This document shows, in pieces, positions 25,126 to 33,791 of a stretch of 64,000 nucleotides of DNA. The notes under the pieces were generated by a model. It did not search any database. It worked only from the letters and a program-made list of their open reading frames with translations, and had not been told where the DNA came from. This stretch comes from Pseudoclavibacter terrae (lineage in GTDB: Bacteria > Actinomycetota > Actinomycetes > Actinomycetales > Microbacteriaceae): NCBI RefSeq assembly GCF_008831075.1, contig NZ_WBJX01000005.1, forward strand, positions 1 to 64,000. Reading direction: 5' to 3'. Every line of letters begins with the position of its first letter. The first letter of the stretch is position 1. Position numbers and translations under genes: made by a program.

Positions 25126-25914
25126 ATGGCAGACAAGAACCGCGAACACATTCAGAAGCTTCGCGAGGAGGCGAACGCCATCCGCAAGCAGGAGGAGGCG
25201 CGCGCCAGGCGCGGTCGTGTGCTCACGCAGGTGGGCATCATCGTCGGTGCCGTCGTCGTGCTCGGCGCGATCGTGCTGCTCGCCGTCTTCGGTTCGACCT
25301 GGTTCGGCAAGAAGATCGAGCTGACGGCTGATGGCACGGTCGCGGTGCAGCGGCTCGACGGTTCGAGCGTCGAGCAGCCCATCGAGGTCGTCGACAACTC
25401 GGCGATCGTCGTCGGTGCAGCGGATGCCCCCGTCAAGATCGACTACTACTACGACTACTCCTGCCCCCACTGCGTGGATTACCACGAGCAGACCGGGGCG
25501 GTCTACAACGATCTCGTCGCCGCAGGTGACGTCCAGGTGACCTACCACGCGATCAACATCGTGGCCCCGTACGGTGCTGAGGCCGCGGCGGCGATCGCCT
25601 CGACCGTCGCCTACCAGCCGTCCGCGTTCTTCGAGGTCCACGACGGGCTGTTCGGGATCCCCGGCCAGACGCAGACCAGCTGGGGCCCCGCTGACTACTC
25701 GTCGGCGCTGAGCCAGCTCGGTGTGACGAGCGAGGAGGCCCTCGCCGCGGCCACCAACGGCGAGTTCTCGGGCTGGGCCGCCGCCAACACCGCCGCTTCG
25801 CGCGAGGCGGGTGTCTCCGGAACCCCGAGCATCTTCGTCGACGGCGAACTCCAGCAGACGCCTCCGGACGTCGAAGCGCTCATGGCGCTCGCGGGCACCG
25901 CGAACGCCGAGTAG
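25126..25914 (+). CDS. DsbA-family thioredoxin-like disulfide oxidoreductase, membrane-anchored
   Basis: The 262-residue protein has a coiled, charged N terminus (about 1-30), one transmembrane helix (about 34-57) that places the rest outside the membrane, and a DsbA-like thioredoxin domain (about 95-258). The active site is C113-P-H-C116 in DYSCPHCVDYH, the classic DsbA CPHC, and the cis-Pro loop is VSGTPSIFVDG. It probably introduces disulfides into exported proteins. The VKOR gene 12 nt downstream would re-oxidise it. Confidence 0.92.
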   Translation: MADKNREHIQKLREEANAIRKQEEARARRGRVLTQVGIIVGAVVVLGAIVLLAVFGSTWFGKKIELTADGTVAVQRLDGSSVEQPIEVVDNSAIVVGAADAPVKIDYYYDYSCPHCVDYHEQTGAVYNDLVAAGDVQVTYHAINIVAPYGAEAAAAIASTVAYQPSAFFEVHDGLFGIPGQTQTSWGPADYSSALSQLGVTSEEALAAATNGEFSGWAAANTAASREAGVSGTPSIFVDGELQQTPPDVEALMALAGTANAE

Positions 25915-25926
25915 CGGAGGCGGACC

Positions 25927-26574
25927 ATGGCGAGCTCCCCTGAGATGACAGAGGCCATCGCGGACGAGCAGGGCGGCGCATCGCGCCTGCCCTGGCTCGT
26001 GCGCACGCCGAGGAACGTCGCCTGGGCGCTGGTCGTCTTCGGCGGGGTGGGGCTGCTCGCGAGCTTCTTCCTCACCGTCGAGTACATCCACAAGCTGCAG
26101 GCGCCGAACGAGGCGCTGGTCTGCGATCTCAGCATCTTCGTCACGTGCGGTCCGGCCATGCAGTCCTCGGCCGGCGCGATCCTCGGCTTCCCGAACATCA
26201 TCATCGGCCTCGTGACGTTCGCCGTGACGGTCGCGATCGGGGCAGGCATCTTCGCCGGCGCGAGCTACCGCCGCTGGTTCTGGGTGGCCTTCCAGGTCGG
26301 TCTCGTGGGTGCCGCGGCGCTCGTCAGCTACCTGCAGTGGTACAGCGCCTTCGAGCTCGCACGCCTGTGCCTCTGGTGCATGATCATCTGGGCGGCGACG
26401 ATTCCCCTCGTCGCGACGGGGACGATCTTCAACCTCGTGCACGGGCACCTGGGTGCCGGTGCGAGGCGAGTGGGGGAGAAGCTCGCTCCCTTCCTCGTGA
26501 CGATCATCATCGTCTGGTACCTGGTCGTCGTCGCGGTCGTCTTCGCGGGGCTCCTCCCGTACTTCGCCATCTAG
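25927..26574 (+). CDS. Vitamin K epoxide reductase (VKOR) family protein
   Basis: The 215-residue integral membrane protein has about five helices and the four VKOR cysteines: C66 and C74 in the lumenal loop and the CLWC pair C148/C151 at a helix end. Bacterial VKOR replaces DsbB, passing electrons from a DsbA-like partner to quinone. It follows the DsbA-like gene with 12 nt between them, so the two form an oxidative folding operon. Confidence 0.93.
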   Translation: MASSPEMTEAIADEQGGASRLPWLVRTPRNVAWALVVFGGVGLLASFFLTVEYIHKLQAPNEALVCDLSIFVTCGPAMQSSAGAILGFPNIIIGLVTFAVTVAIGAGIFAGASYRRWFWVAFQVGLVGAAALVSYLQWYSAFELARLCLWCMIIWAATIPLVATGTIFNLVHGHLGAGARRVGEKLAPFLVTIIIVWYLVVVAVVFAGLLPYFAI

Positions 26575-26576
26575 GC

Positions 26577-26640
26577 GCACAGCGCGCAACGAAGAACCCC
26601 GGTCCGTGTTCGGACCGGGGTTCTTCGTTGCGCGCTGTGC
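26577..26640. terminator. Very long perfect hairpin between convergent genes
   Basis: Two perfectly complementary 30-nt arms (26577-26606 and 26611-26640) flank the tetraloop TGTT. It starts 3 bases after the VKOR stop and ends 19 bases before the convergent gene's stop, so it probably terminates both. The TTCTTCGTTG part of the arm supplies a weak T-rich tract. Confidence 0.8.
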
Positions 26641-26659
26641 AGTGCTGTGCGCGTGAGGC

Positions 26660-27289
26660 TCAGGCGATCTTGCGCTCTTCGGCGAGGGATGCTCGCGCTG
26701 CGAGGTCGGCCGGGCGAGGGGTGACCGTCTCGACGAGTTCCTCGAGCGACTCCTCAGGCTTGAGGAACGACTCGATGGCCTTCTGCCGTTCTGCTTCGCT
26801 CGCAGGAGCGAGGCGCACCGGCGCTTCGTCGCCTGCTTCCAGTGCTGCGACGGTTCCGAGCGTGTTCTGGATGCGGCGCACGAGGTCGGCGACCATGATC
26901 TCGGAGAACATGGCGTCGTCGCCCGGCTCGCGGTCTGGGCGCCACTCGAGGCGGTAGCGTCCTTCGGCTCCGAACATGTCGTCGAGGAGGAGCGTGAGCT
27001 CCTCGCGGGCCTCGTCGCTCATGATGGCGCTGGGCTCGAGCAGGCGCGGTGGCTCCAGCTCGCTGCCCGGGCGCTCGAGGCCGGAGAAGTTGGGGTGGCC
27101 GCCCAGGGGCATGGCCGGGCGTGCCGACGGTGCGGATGCGGCGGGGATCGGGGCAGGGATGGCGCCCAGCTGATGCTGGGGGAGCGCCGGTGGCGTCATG
27201 GCCGCCTGCTGGGGGGTGGGCTGCGTCGAGTCTGCGCTCGACGTGGCTACACCCTCGGGGTGTCGCCGCTTGCGGAACCAACCGAACAC
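26660..27289 (-). CDS. Conserved hypothetical protein
   Basis: From the GTG at 27289 (AAGGGG upstream) the product is 209 residues and starts MFGWFRKRRHPEG. It has a long Pro/Ala/Gln-rich disordered region (about 15-85), a helical middle with EAREELTLLLDDMFGAEGRYRLEWRPD, and further helices to the end. There is no membrane segment or catalytic motif. I do not recognise a function. Confidence 0.65.
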   Translation of the reverse strand: MFGWFRKRRHPEGVATSSADSTQPTPQQAAMTPPALPQHQLGAIPAPIPAASAPSARPAMPLGGHPNFSGLERPGSELEPPRLLEPSAIMSDEAREELTLLLDDMFGAEGRYRLEWRPDREPGDDAMFSEIMVADLVRRIQNTLGTVAALEAGDEAPVRLAPASEAERQKAIESFLKPEESLEELVETVTPRPADLAARASLAEERKIA

Positions 27290-27378
27290 GGAGTCCCCTT
27301 TCTGCACCTGGATTGTGAGCTCGGAACCGGGGCAGGTCGTCTGCCACGGAATGAGACAGCACTAGTCTCACGGCGTTG

Positions 27379-27406
27379 GTGCGGCGTGTCGACAGACACG
27401 CCGCAC
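27379..27406 (-). terminator. Hairpin downstream of the 63-residue gene
   Basis: A perfect 12-bp stem GTGCGGCGTGTC/GACACGCCGCAC around GACA lies 14 bases beyond the stop of the small minus-strand gene and upstream of the next one. No T tract. Confidence 0.55.
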
Positions 27407-27419
27407 GACGCTCGGATTG

Positions 27420-27611
27420 TTAGTCGAGCTCTAGCTTCTTCTGGTTCGCGTCGTCCATGACGGCGCTGATGGCGAGGGCCGTCGAGATGCCCCAGGCGAG
27501 CCAGACGAGCACTGCTCGCCAGCGCTTGGTCTCCATCGAGGTCTGTCGGACGACGCCCACGATGCCGAAGACCGAGGACAGGATCGCGCCGTTGGTGAGG
27601 AATTTGCGCAT
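27420..27611 (-). CDS. Small membrane protein, 63 residues
   Basis: MRKFLTNGAILSSVFGIVGV opens a short amphipathic/hydrophobic segment, a basic loop (about 22-32) follows, then one clear transmembrane helix (about 33-52) and a charged C terminus. A GGGAGCGG ribosome-binding site lies just upstream (minus strand). Third-position GC is lower than in neighbours but the frame is plausible. No function is known. Confidence 0.5.
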   Translation of the reverse strand: MRKFLTNGAILSSVFGIVGVVRQTSMETKRWRAVLVWLAWGISTALAISAVMDDANQKKLELD

Positions 27612-27731
27612 GGGTTCCGCTCCCTTGTGCCGGGGCTGCGTCGTTGTGATGCCGCCAGCGTTCTGATTGACGTCGTCAGGGTAGCGGTGTCGTCTGGCCG
27701 TCCGATGTCAGGAGTGCTTGATCAGACATCC

Positions 27732-27764
27732 TGACCGATCGGTTGAACTCTGACCGTTCGGTCA
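27732..27764 (+). promoter_or_regulatory. Two palindromic operators upstream of the TetR gene
   Basis: ACCGATCGGT (27734-27743) and TGACCGTTCGGTCA (27751-27764) are palindromes whose centres are 19 bases apart, roughly two helical turns. Both share the (T)GACCG half-site, typical of TetR-family operators, and the second abuts the -10 box at 27766. Autorepression of the TetR-MMPL-YhgE operon is the simplest reading. Confidence 0.75.
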
Positions 27765-27765
27765 A

Positions 27766-27771
27766 TAGACT
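27766..27771 (+). promoter_or_regulatory. -10 element of the TetR gene (probable leaderless start)
   Basis: TAGACT is followed by six bases and the GTG at 27778, with no ribosome-binding site in between. Confidence 0.5.
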
Positions 27772-27777
27772 GCGTGC

Positions 27778-28380
27778 GTGACCGAGCAACCGCAGCCGAA
27801 TCCCGAGCTCAAGCAGGCCGAGCATCCTCGGCCGGCGCCCCGCCAGCATCCGACCGACCTGCTCAAGCAGGCCGCCCTCGTCGAATTCGCCGCGCACGGC
27901 TACGAGGGCGCCTCGCTGCAGGAGATCGCAAGCAAGGCCGGGTACACGAAAGCCAACCTGCTCTACCACTTCGGCTCGAAGCAGGGCCTCTTCGAGCAGG
28001 CCGTGCTCGAGGCGCTCGGCGCGTTCGAAGAGCTCGTCGACTCCCTGCAGCACCTCGACATCGGCACCGAGGACAGGCGCCTCGTCGGCCCCTTCGTCGA
28101 CTTCCTCCTCCAGCACCGCCTCGCCGTGCACATGTTCGTGAACCACCGCAGCACCGGCGCTGGCGAGTTCATCGCCACCCGAGTCGACCCCATCATCGAG
28201 CGGCTCGTCGCCGCGTTGTCCGAGGACGACTCGGACCGTGCGCTGCGCATCGCCATCGGCCTCGCGGGCGTCACCTACTGCCTCGCGAACGAGAACATCC
28301 CAGGCGAAGCGCGCATGCAGGAGCCCACACGCGACGAGCTCGTCGACGCGCTCACCTTCATCTCGGCCACGCGCCGCTAG
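27778..28380 (+). CDS. TetR family transcriptional regulator
   Basis: The 200-residue protein has a disordered Pro-rich N terminus (about 1-25), a TetR helix-turn-helix domain (about 26-75; GYEGASLQEIASKAGYTKANLLYHFGSKQGLF) and a helical ligand-binding C terminus. It precedes the MMPL gene by 18 nt and the two palindromes before it match the expected operator type, so it is the likely local repressor of the export genes. Ligand unknown. Confidence 0.9.
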   Translation: MTEQPQPNPELKQAEHPRPAPRQHPTDLLKQAALVEFAAHGYEGASLQEIASKAGYTKANLLYHFGSKQGLFEQAVLEALGAFEELVDSLQHLDIGTEDRRLVGPFVDFLLQHRLAVHMFVNHRSTGAGEFIATRVDPIIERLVAALSEDDSDRALRIAIGLAGVTYCLANENIPGEARMQEPTRDELVDALTFISATRR

Positions 28381-28398
28381 TCGACAGGCAACGGACTC

Positions 28399-31359
28399 AT
28401 GGCTCTCCTCCTCTTCCGCATCTCCCGCGGCTCCTACCGTCACCCATGGCGCGTGCTCTCCGCCTGGCTCCTGCTGCTCGCCCTCGCCCTCGGCGTCGGC
28501 GTCGCCGCGGGCGGGGCACTCAAGGAATCGTTCGCGATTCCGGGCACGCAGTCGCAGGCGGCGCTCGATCGCCTCGGCGAGGTGTTCCCGGAAGCGGCCG
28601 GCGCCAGCGCCAGCGTCGTCGTCGTGACCCCCGCCGGCGACTCCATCGAAGACGAGCCGTACCGGAGCGCCATCGACGCCGCGTCCGAGCGCATCGGAGA
28701 GCTCGACGGCGTCAGCCAGGCCCTCTCCCCCTTCTCGGAGTATGCAACCGACGCCGTATCGGATGACGCCGAGGCCGGCATCATCCGCGTGCAATTCGAC
28801 GGGACCAGCGAAGACATCAGCGACGAGCTCATCGCCGACGTCACCGAGGCCGGCACATCGCTCCAGGACTCGGGCCTCCAAGTCGGGTTCGATGGGCAGA
28901 TCTTCCAGAACCTCGAGTACGGGCTCACGCCCACCGAGATCCTCGGTGTCGTGTTCGCGGCGATCGTGCTCCTCGTGGCGTTCGGATCGGTGCTCGCCGC
29001 CGGGCTCCCGCTCGCATCCGCCATCGTCGGGGTCGGCGTGACGATGGGTGGCATCCTCTTCGCCGCGAAGTTCATGGTCGTCTCCAGCGCAACCCCGCTG
29101 CTCGCGGTCATGATCGGCCTCGCCGTCGGCATCGACTACGCACTCTTCGTCGTCTCGCGCCACCGAACGCAGCTCGCGAACGGCATGGACGCCGAGGAAT
29201 CGACGGCGACCGCCGTCGGCACGGCAGGCAACGCCGTCGTCTTCGCCGGAGTGACCGTCATGATCGCGCTGCTCGGCCTCGTGATCGTCGGCATCCCGTT
29301 CCTCAGCGTCATGGGCATCGCCGCCGCCGCCGCCGTGTTCACCGCCATGGCGGCCGTCATCACGCTCGTCCCCGCCCTGCTCGGCTTCGCGGGCGAGCGG
29401 ATGCGCCCCAAGGCCGGCTCGCGCGCGTTCCGTCGCGAGACCGGCGCAGATGCGAAGCCGACGATGGGCCGCCGCTGGGTGCGGCTCGTCATGAAGGCAC
29501 CGCTCCCGTTCGCGCTCGCGGTCATCGCCATCCTCGGCACGCTCGCGATCCCGGCGCTCGACCTCAAGCTCGCGCTCCCCTCCGGTGCGTCCGAGCCGGA
29601 GGACAGCGTCGCGCACGTCGGCTACGACCTCGTCGCCGAGCACTTCGGGCCAGGCGCCAACGGGCCACTCATCGTGATGGTCGACATCACCCAGGGTGAC
29701 AACGAGACCCTCCTCGACGACCTGCAGCTCATCGCCGACCGCGTCGCGGACGTCGACGGGGTCGACACCGTCGGCGACCCGCTGCCCAACACGACCGTCG
29801 ACTCCGCGATCATCCAGGTCGTGCCCTCGACGGGCCCGGACGACGACGAGACGCTCCGAGTCGTCGGCGAGATCCGCGACCTCGGCGACGAGCTCGAAGC
29901 TGAGACCGGCATGGCGACCTCCGTGACCGGAGCGACCGCCATCGCGCTCGACATCTCCGACCGCCTCAACCAGGCGCTCCTGCCGTTCGCCGCAGTGGTC
30001 GTCGGGCTCAGCTTCTTCCTGCTCATGATGGTGTTCCGCTCGATCCTCGTCCCGCTCAAAGCCGCGCTGAGCTTCCTGCTGAGCGTGTTCGCCGCCTTCG
30101 GCGTCGTCGTCGCGATCTTCCAGTGGGGGTGGTTCGCCGACGCCCTGCACGTCGTGCCCGGCCCCATCATCAGCTTCATGCCCATCCTGCTCATGGCCAT
30201 CATCTTCGGACTGGCCATGGACTACGAGGTCTTCCTCGTCTCCGGCATGCGCGAGGCGTACGTGCGCAGCGGCGACGCCAGGAACGCGGTCGAGACGGGC
30301 TTCGCGAACGGCGCCCGCGTCGTCACCGCGGCCGCCCTCATCATGTTCTTCGTCTTCGCCGCCTTCGTGCCTGAGGGAGCCGGCGTCATCAAGGCCATCG
30401 CCCTCGGGCTCGCCGCGGGCATCTTCTTCGACGCCTTCCTCGTGCGCATGACGCTCGTGCCCGCCATCATGGCGATGCTCGGCAAGCGCGCCTGGGCCCT
30501 CCCAGCCTGGCTCGAACGCATCCTCCCCGACCTCGACGTCGAGGGCGAGCACCTTCGCCACTACCGCCAGAACGTCGAGTGGATGCGCGAGCAGCCCGAC
30601 GGCATCGCCATGGGCGAGCTCGTGGCCGGAACCGAGACGACGGCCACGCGCCCCGTGACAGGTGGCATCGAGCGCGGCGGCGTGCTGCTCGTGGAAGGAC
30701 AGCTCGCCGAGCGGCGGCTCCTCGCGGCCACCCTCGCGGGACGCATCGAACCCGTCGCCGGGCACGCCCACGCGCACGGGCACCTCACGCCAGGTGACGA
30801 GAGCGCCCTCATGCGACGCGTTGCCGTCGTAGATGCCTCGACGCTCGACGCCAGGTCGGCGGAGCTCACCGTGGGTGCCCTCCTCGAAGAGCGGCTGCGC
30901 CTCGGACGCGGAGCCGCCGGGGGACCTGTGCCAGCTGCACTCGTCGACCAGGGTGTCGCCGAGGTCTCAGCAGCCGCGGCCAGACTGCGCGACGGTTCGC
31001 CACGCGTGCAGACCGACACCAACCTCGGCGAGCTTCGGCCCGCATCGAGAGGCGTCGCCCTCGCGCGCATCGCGCTCGCGGAAAACCCCGAGGTCCTGAT
31101 CGTCGATCTCGGGCCGGGAGCCGAACCCGAGGTGGCAACCCGCCTCGCCTCCTCCCTCCTCGCGGAGGTGAGCACGCTCGCCCCGCCCGACACGACGATC
31201 GTGCTCGGACTCCCCAGCGGACTCGACCCCGCCGCCATCGTCGGCGCAGCGCGACGTCCCGCCGGACGCATCCGCCTCGACGCCGCGCCGGGCGCATCCG
31301 CCGACGCCGCGCCATCCACGCACGCCGCAACCAGCACGCACAAGGGAGCACTCGCATGA
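28399..31359 (+). CDS. MMPL family transporter with C-terminal degenerate ABC-ATPase-like domain
   Basis: The 986-residue protein is about 250 residues longer than a plain MMPL. Residues ~1-725 form two RND-like halves of six helices each with a large extracytoplasmic loop per half; GLAVGIDYALFVVSRHR and GLAMDYEVFLVSGMRE are the conserved MMPL motifs carrying proton-relay Asp residues. Residues ~750-965 align by eye with an ABC ATPase: GGVLLVEGQLAERRLLAATLAG in the Walker A position (Gly-Lys-Ser replaced by Arg-Arg-Leu), LRPASRGVALARIALAENP in the signature position and VLIVDLG as Walker B. Lacking Lys it should not hydrolyse ATP. Its stop overlaps the YhgE/Pip start. Confidence 0.85.
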   Translation: MALLLFRISRGSYRHPWRVLSAWLLLLALALGVGVAAGGALKESFAIPGTQSQAALDRLGEVFPEAAGASASVVVVTPAGDSIEDEPYRSAIDAASERIGELDGVSQALSPFSEYATDAVSDDAEAGIIRVQFDGTSEDISDELIADVTEAGTSLQDSGLQVGFDGQIFQNLEYGLTPTEILGVVFAAIVLLVAFGSVLAAGLPLASAIVGVGVTMGGILFAAKFMVVSSATPLLAVMIGLAVGIDYALFVVSRHRTQLANGMDAEESTATAVGTAGNAVVFAGVTVMIALLGLVIVGIPFLSVMGIAAAAAVFTAMAAVITLVPALLGFAGERMRPKAGSRAFRRETGADAKPTMGRRWVRLVMKAPLPFALAVIAILGTLAIPALDLKLALPSGASEPEDSVAHVGYDLVAEHFGPGANGPLIVMVDITQGDNETLLDDLQLIADRVADVDGVDTVGDPLPNTTVDSAIIQVVPSTGPDDDETLRVVGEIRDLGDELEAETGMATSVTGATAIALDISDRLNQALLPFAAVVVGLSFFLLMMVFRSILVPLKAALSFLLSVFAAFGVVVAIFQWGWFADALHVVPGPIISFMPILLMAIIFGLAMDYEVFLVSGMREAYVRSGDARNAVETGFANGARVVTAAALIMFFVFAAFVPEGAGVIKAIALGLAAGIFFDAFLVRMTLVPAIMAMLGKRAWALPAWLERILPDLDVEGEHLRHYRQNVEWMREQPDGIAMGELVAGTETTATRPVTGGIERGGVLLVEGQLAERRLLAATLAGRIEPVAGHAHAHGHLTPGDESALMRRVAVVDASTLDARSAELTVGALLEERLRLGRGAAGGPVPAALVDQGVAEVSAAAARLRDGSPRVQTDTNLGELRPASRGVALARIALAENPEVLIVDLGPGAEPEVATRLASSLLAEVSTLAPPDTTIVLGLPSGLDPAAIVGAARRPAGRIRLDAAPGASADAAPSTHAATSTHKGALA

Positions 31360-33578
31360 GCGCCGCCGTCCTCCACGCCGTCACCGCCGACCGCGGGGCA
31401 CTGCGCCGTCGGCGCCTGCGCAACCTGCTCGTCGCGATCCTCGTGCCCCTCATCGTCGCCGGCGCCTACTTCGCCGGCCTCGCCGGGGCAGAGGCCCGCA
31501 CCTCCGCGATCCCCGCCATGATCGTGAACAACGACGAACTCCAGACCCAGACCGCGCCGGACGGCACGCAGACGACCGTCATCGCAGGCCGGCTCGTCGT
31601 CAGCGCGCTCACCGATCCCGACACGGCGACCGGCTTCGACTGGCAGCTCGCCAACGCCGAGACAGCGGCGGCGGCACTCGAAGACGGCTCGGCGTACGTC
31701 GTCGTCACCATCCCAGAGGACTTCTCCGCCCGCATCACGGGCATCGCCGACGAGGGCGCGACCCCCGCCACGATCGACGTCACCACCGACCAGTCGCACG
31801 ACTACCTCTCGCCCGCCATCGCCAACGGGCTCGCGGATGCGCTCACCGCCCAGTTCGGCACGCAGGTCACCGAGATGGTCGCCGTGCAGCTCTTCGACGG
31901 CATCGGCCAGACCGCGACCTCCCTTCGCGACGCCGCGGATGGCGCATCCCAGCTCGCCGACGGCGGCACGCAGCTCGGCACCGGCCTCGCCCAGTTCGCC
32001 GACGGGCAGAGCGAGCTCTCGACCGGACTCGTACAGAGCGCGGACGGCGCCAGCGAGCTCTCGACCGGCGTGACCACCTACGTCTCCGGCGTCGGCCAGC
32101 TCTCGAGCGGCATCACCCAGTACACCGGTGGCGTCGACCAGCTCTCCGCGGGCATCACGCAGTACACGAGCGGCGCCGACCAGCTCGCGGCAGGCATCGT
32201 CCAGCTCGCAGCGCAGACACCCGGACTCCGCACCGGCGGGCAGCAGCTCACGGACGCGGGCACACAGCTCGAGGGATACTCGACCGCCGTCACGCAGGGC
32301 ACAGCCACCTACCAGGAGCAGATCCGGCCCGCACTCGTCGCCCTCAACGACTCCACGGACGGCCTCGTCGCCTGGTGCGCGGCCCTCGCCGACCCGACGC
32401 TGAAGAGCCAATGCGAGACCCAGATCGCAGGCCTCGTCGGCACGACCGGCGGTGTCGACGGCCTCGTCGAGACCCTCGACGGCGCTACGAGCGAGCTCAC
32501 CGCCGTGACCGACGGAGCATCCGACCTGAAAACCCTCGGCACCGGTCTCGTCACCCTGGCGGACGGCATCGACCAGCTCAACACGGGCGCGACGCAGCTG
32601 TCGGCAGGCTCGAGCAGCCTCACGACGGGCGCCTCCGACCTCGCGACCGCAGGCGACGAACTCGAGAGCGGCGCATCCCAGCTCGTCACCGGCGGAACCG
32701 AGCTCGAGACGGGTGCCAGCGCGCTGGCCACGGGCCTCGGGCAGCTCCGCGACGGGCAGCAGCTGCTCGTCGACGGGGTCGCCCCCATCCAGGACGGCGT
32801 CGGCGAGCTCACCTCCGGCGCGAACCAGCTGTCGACCGGACTGAGCGACGGCGCGACGCAGGCCGAGAACGCCGTCGGCGATCCGAACGCGCTCGCGGAG
32901 GTCGTCGCCAACCCGGTCCAGACGAACCAGACCATGCAGCACGAGGTGAGCTTCGGCGAGATCCTCACCGCGCTCATCCTTCCGCTCGCGCTCTGGCTCG
33001 TCGCCCTCGCGACGACGCTCATGCGCCGTCTCGTGCCGACCGAGGCCTACGCGTCGATGGCGTCGAACGGGCGCATCCTGCTCGACGCCGCGAGGCGCAT
33101 GCTCCTGCCGCTCGCGGCAGTGCTCTTCGCCATCATCGTCATCGCCCACGGGTTCGTCGGCGTGCCCGTCACCGCCGCCTTCGCGACGCTCGGGCTCGGC
33201 GCGCTCTGCGCGGTCGCCCTCATCGGCGTGCACCTGCTCTTCACGACGCTCTGGGGGCGCCGGGCGGCAGCTGTCGCATCGATCGGCCTCCTGAGCATCC
33301 AGGTGCTCGCCATGCGGGGGCTCGTGCCGCTCGAGCTGAAGTCGCCGTTCGTCGAGATGCTCTCCGGGCTGCTCCCCGGAACGCACCTCGCCGCCGGGCT
33401 GCAGCTCGCCTACTCGGGAGGCAGCGCCTCCGGAGTCGTCGCGGCGGCGCTCGGCATGCTCGTCATCGCCACGGTCTCGTTTGCGGCGGCGAGCCTCGTC
33501 ATCGGGCGCCGTCGACGCTCGAAGCCGTCGCTCGTCGCGGGCCTCTCCGCGGGGCGCCGCGAGCTCGTCGCCGCGTGA
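31356..33578 (+). CDS. YhgE/Pip family membrane protein
   Basis: The 740-residue protein has one N-terminal helix (about 23-45), a long extracytoplasmic region, and five to six C-terminal helices (about 540-720) resembling ABC-2 permeases. The extracytoplasmic part contains two blocks (about 195-290 and 395-500) of repeats with the pattern xQLxxGxxQ/SELSTG, typical of the YhgE/Pip coiled region. Relatives include the Lactococcus phage-infection protein and ESX-associated YueB-like receptors. It overlaps the MMPL gene by 4 nt, and the MMPL's pseudo-ATPase tail suggests the two act as one complex. Confidence 0.88.
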   Translation: MSAAVLHAVTADRGALRRRRLRNLLVAILVPLIVAGAYFAGLAGAEARTSAIPAMIVNNDELQTQTAPDGTQTTVIAGRLVVSALTDPDTATGFDWQLANAETAAAALEDGSAYVVVTIPEDFSARITGIADEGATPATIDVTTDQSHDYLSPAIANGLADALTAQFGTQVTEMVAVQLFDGIGQTATSLRDAADGASQLADGGTQLGTGLAQFADGQSELSTGLVQSADGASELSTGVTTYVSGVGQLSSGITQYTGGVDQLSAGITQYTSGADQLAAGIVQLAAQTPGLRTGGQQLTDAGTQLEGYSTAVTQGTATYQEQIRPALVALNDSTDGLVAWCAALADPTLKSQCETQIAGLVGTTGGVDGLVETLDGATSELTAVTDGASDLKTLGTGLVTLADGIDQLNTGATQLSAGSSSLTTGASDLATAGDELESGASQLVTGGTELETGASALATGLGQLRDGQQLLVDGVAPIQDGVGELTSGANQLSTGLSDGATQAENAVGDPNALAEVVANPVQTNQTMQHEVSFGEILTALILPLALWLVALATTLMRRLVPTEAYASMASNGRILLDAARRMLLPLAAVLFAIIVIAHGFVGVPVTAAFATLGLGALCAVALIGVHLLFTTLWGRRAAAVASIGLLSIQVLAMRGLVPLELKSPFVEMLSGLLPGTHLAAGLQLAYSGGSASGVVAAALGMLVIATVSFAAASLVIGRRRRSKPSLVAGLSAGRRELVAA

Positions 33579-33586
33579 CCCCGCGT

Positions 33587-33652
33587 CTCGGGATGGCAAA
33601 ACCGCTTCGTTGTGGGAAGTTTCCCGCCACGAAGTGAGGTTGCCAGCCCGAG
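33587..33652. repeat. 66-nt palindromic element, diverged copy 2
   Basis: Arms of 30 nt (33587-33616 and 33623-33652) with about seven mismatches surround the 6-nt loop AAGTTT. It shares the flanked start CGTCTCGGGATGG and the arm and loop lengths with the copies at 23574 and 33706. It begins 8 bases after the YhgE/Pip stop. Confidence 0.65.
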
Positions 33653-33705
33653 TCGGGGGTGGTGGGTGAGTGGCGCGATCGCCGTCCGACGGGTGGTCAG
33701 CGTGC

Positions 33706-33771
33706 TTCGGGATGGCTTCCGCGCTTCGGGATGGCTTGCACCCCATCCGGAAGCGTGGAACCCATCCCGAG
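33706..33771. repeat. 66-nt palindromic element, copy 3
   Basis: Arms at 33706-33735 and 33742-33771 with about five mismatches surround a 6-nt loop. Read on the minus strand the right arm matches copy 1 (23574-23603) at 29 of 30 positions, although the loci are 10 kb apart. It lies 20 bases before the stop of the convergent TIM-barrel gene. The remaining intergenic bases (33653-33705) show nothing recognisable. Confidence 0.82.
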
Positions 33772-33791
33772 ACGGGCGCGGCGAGCGGGCG

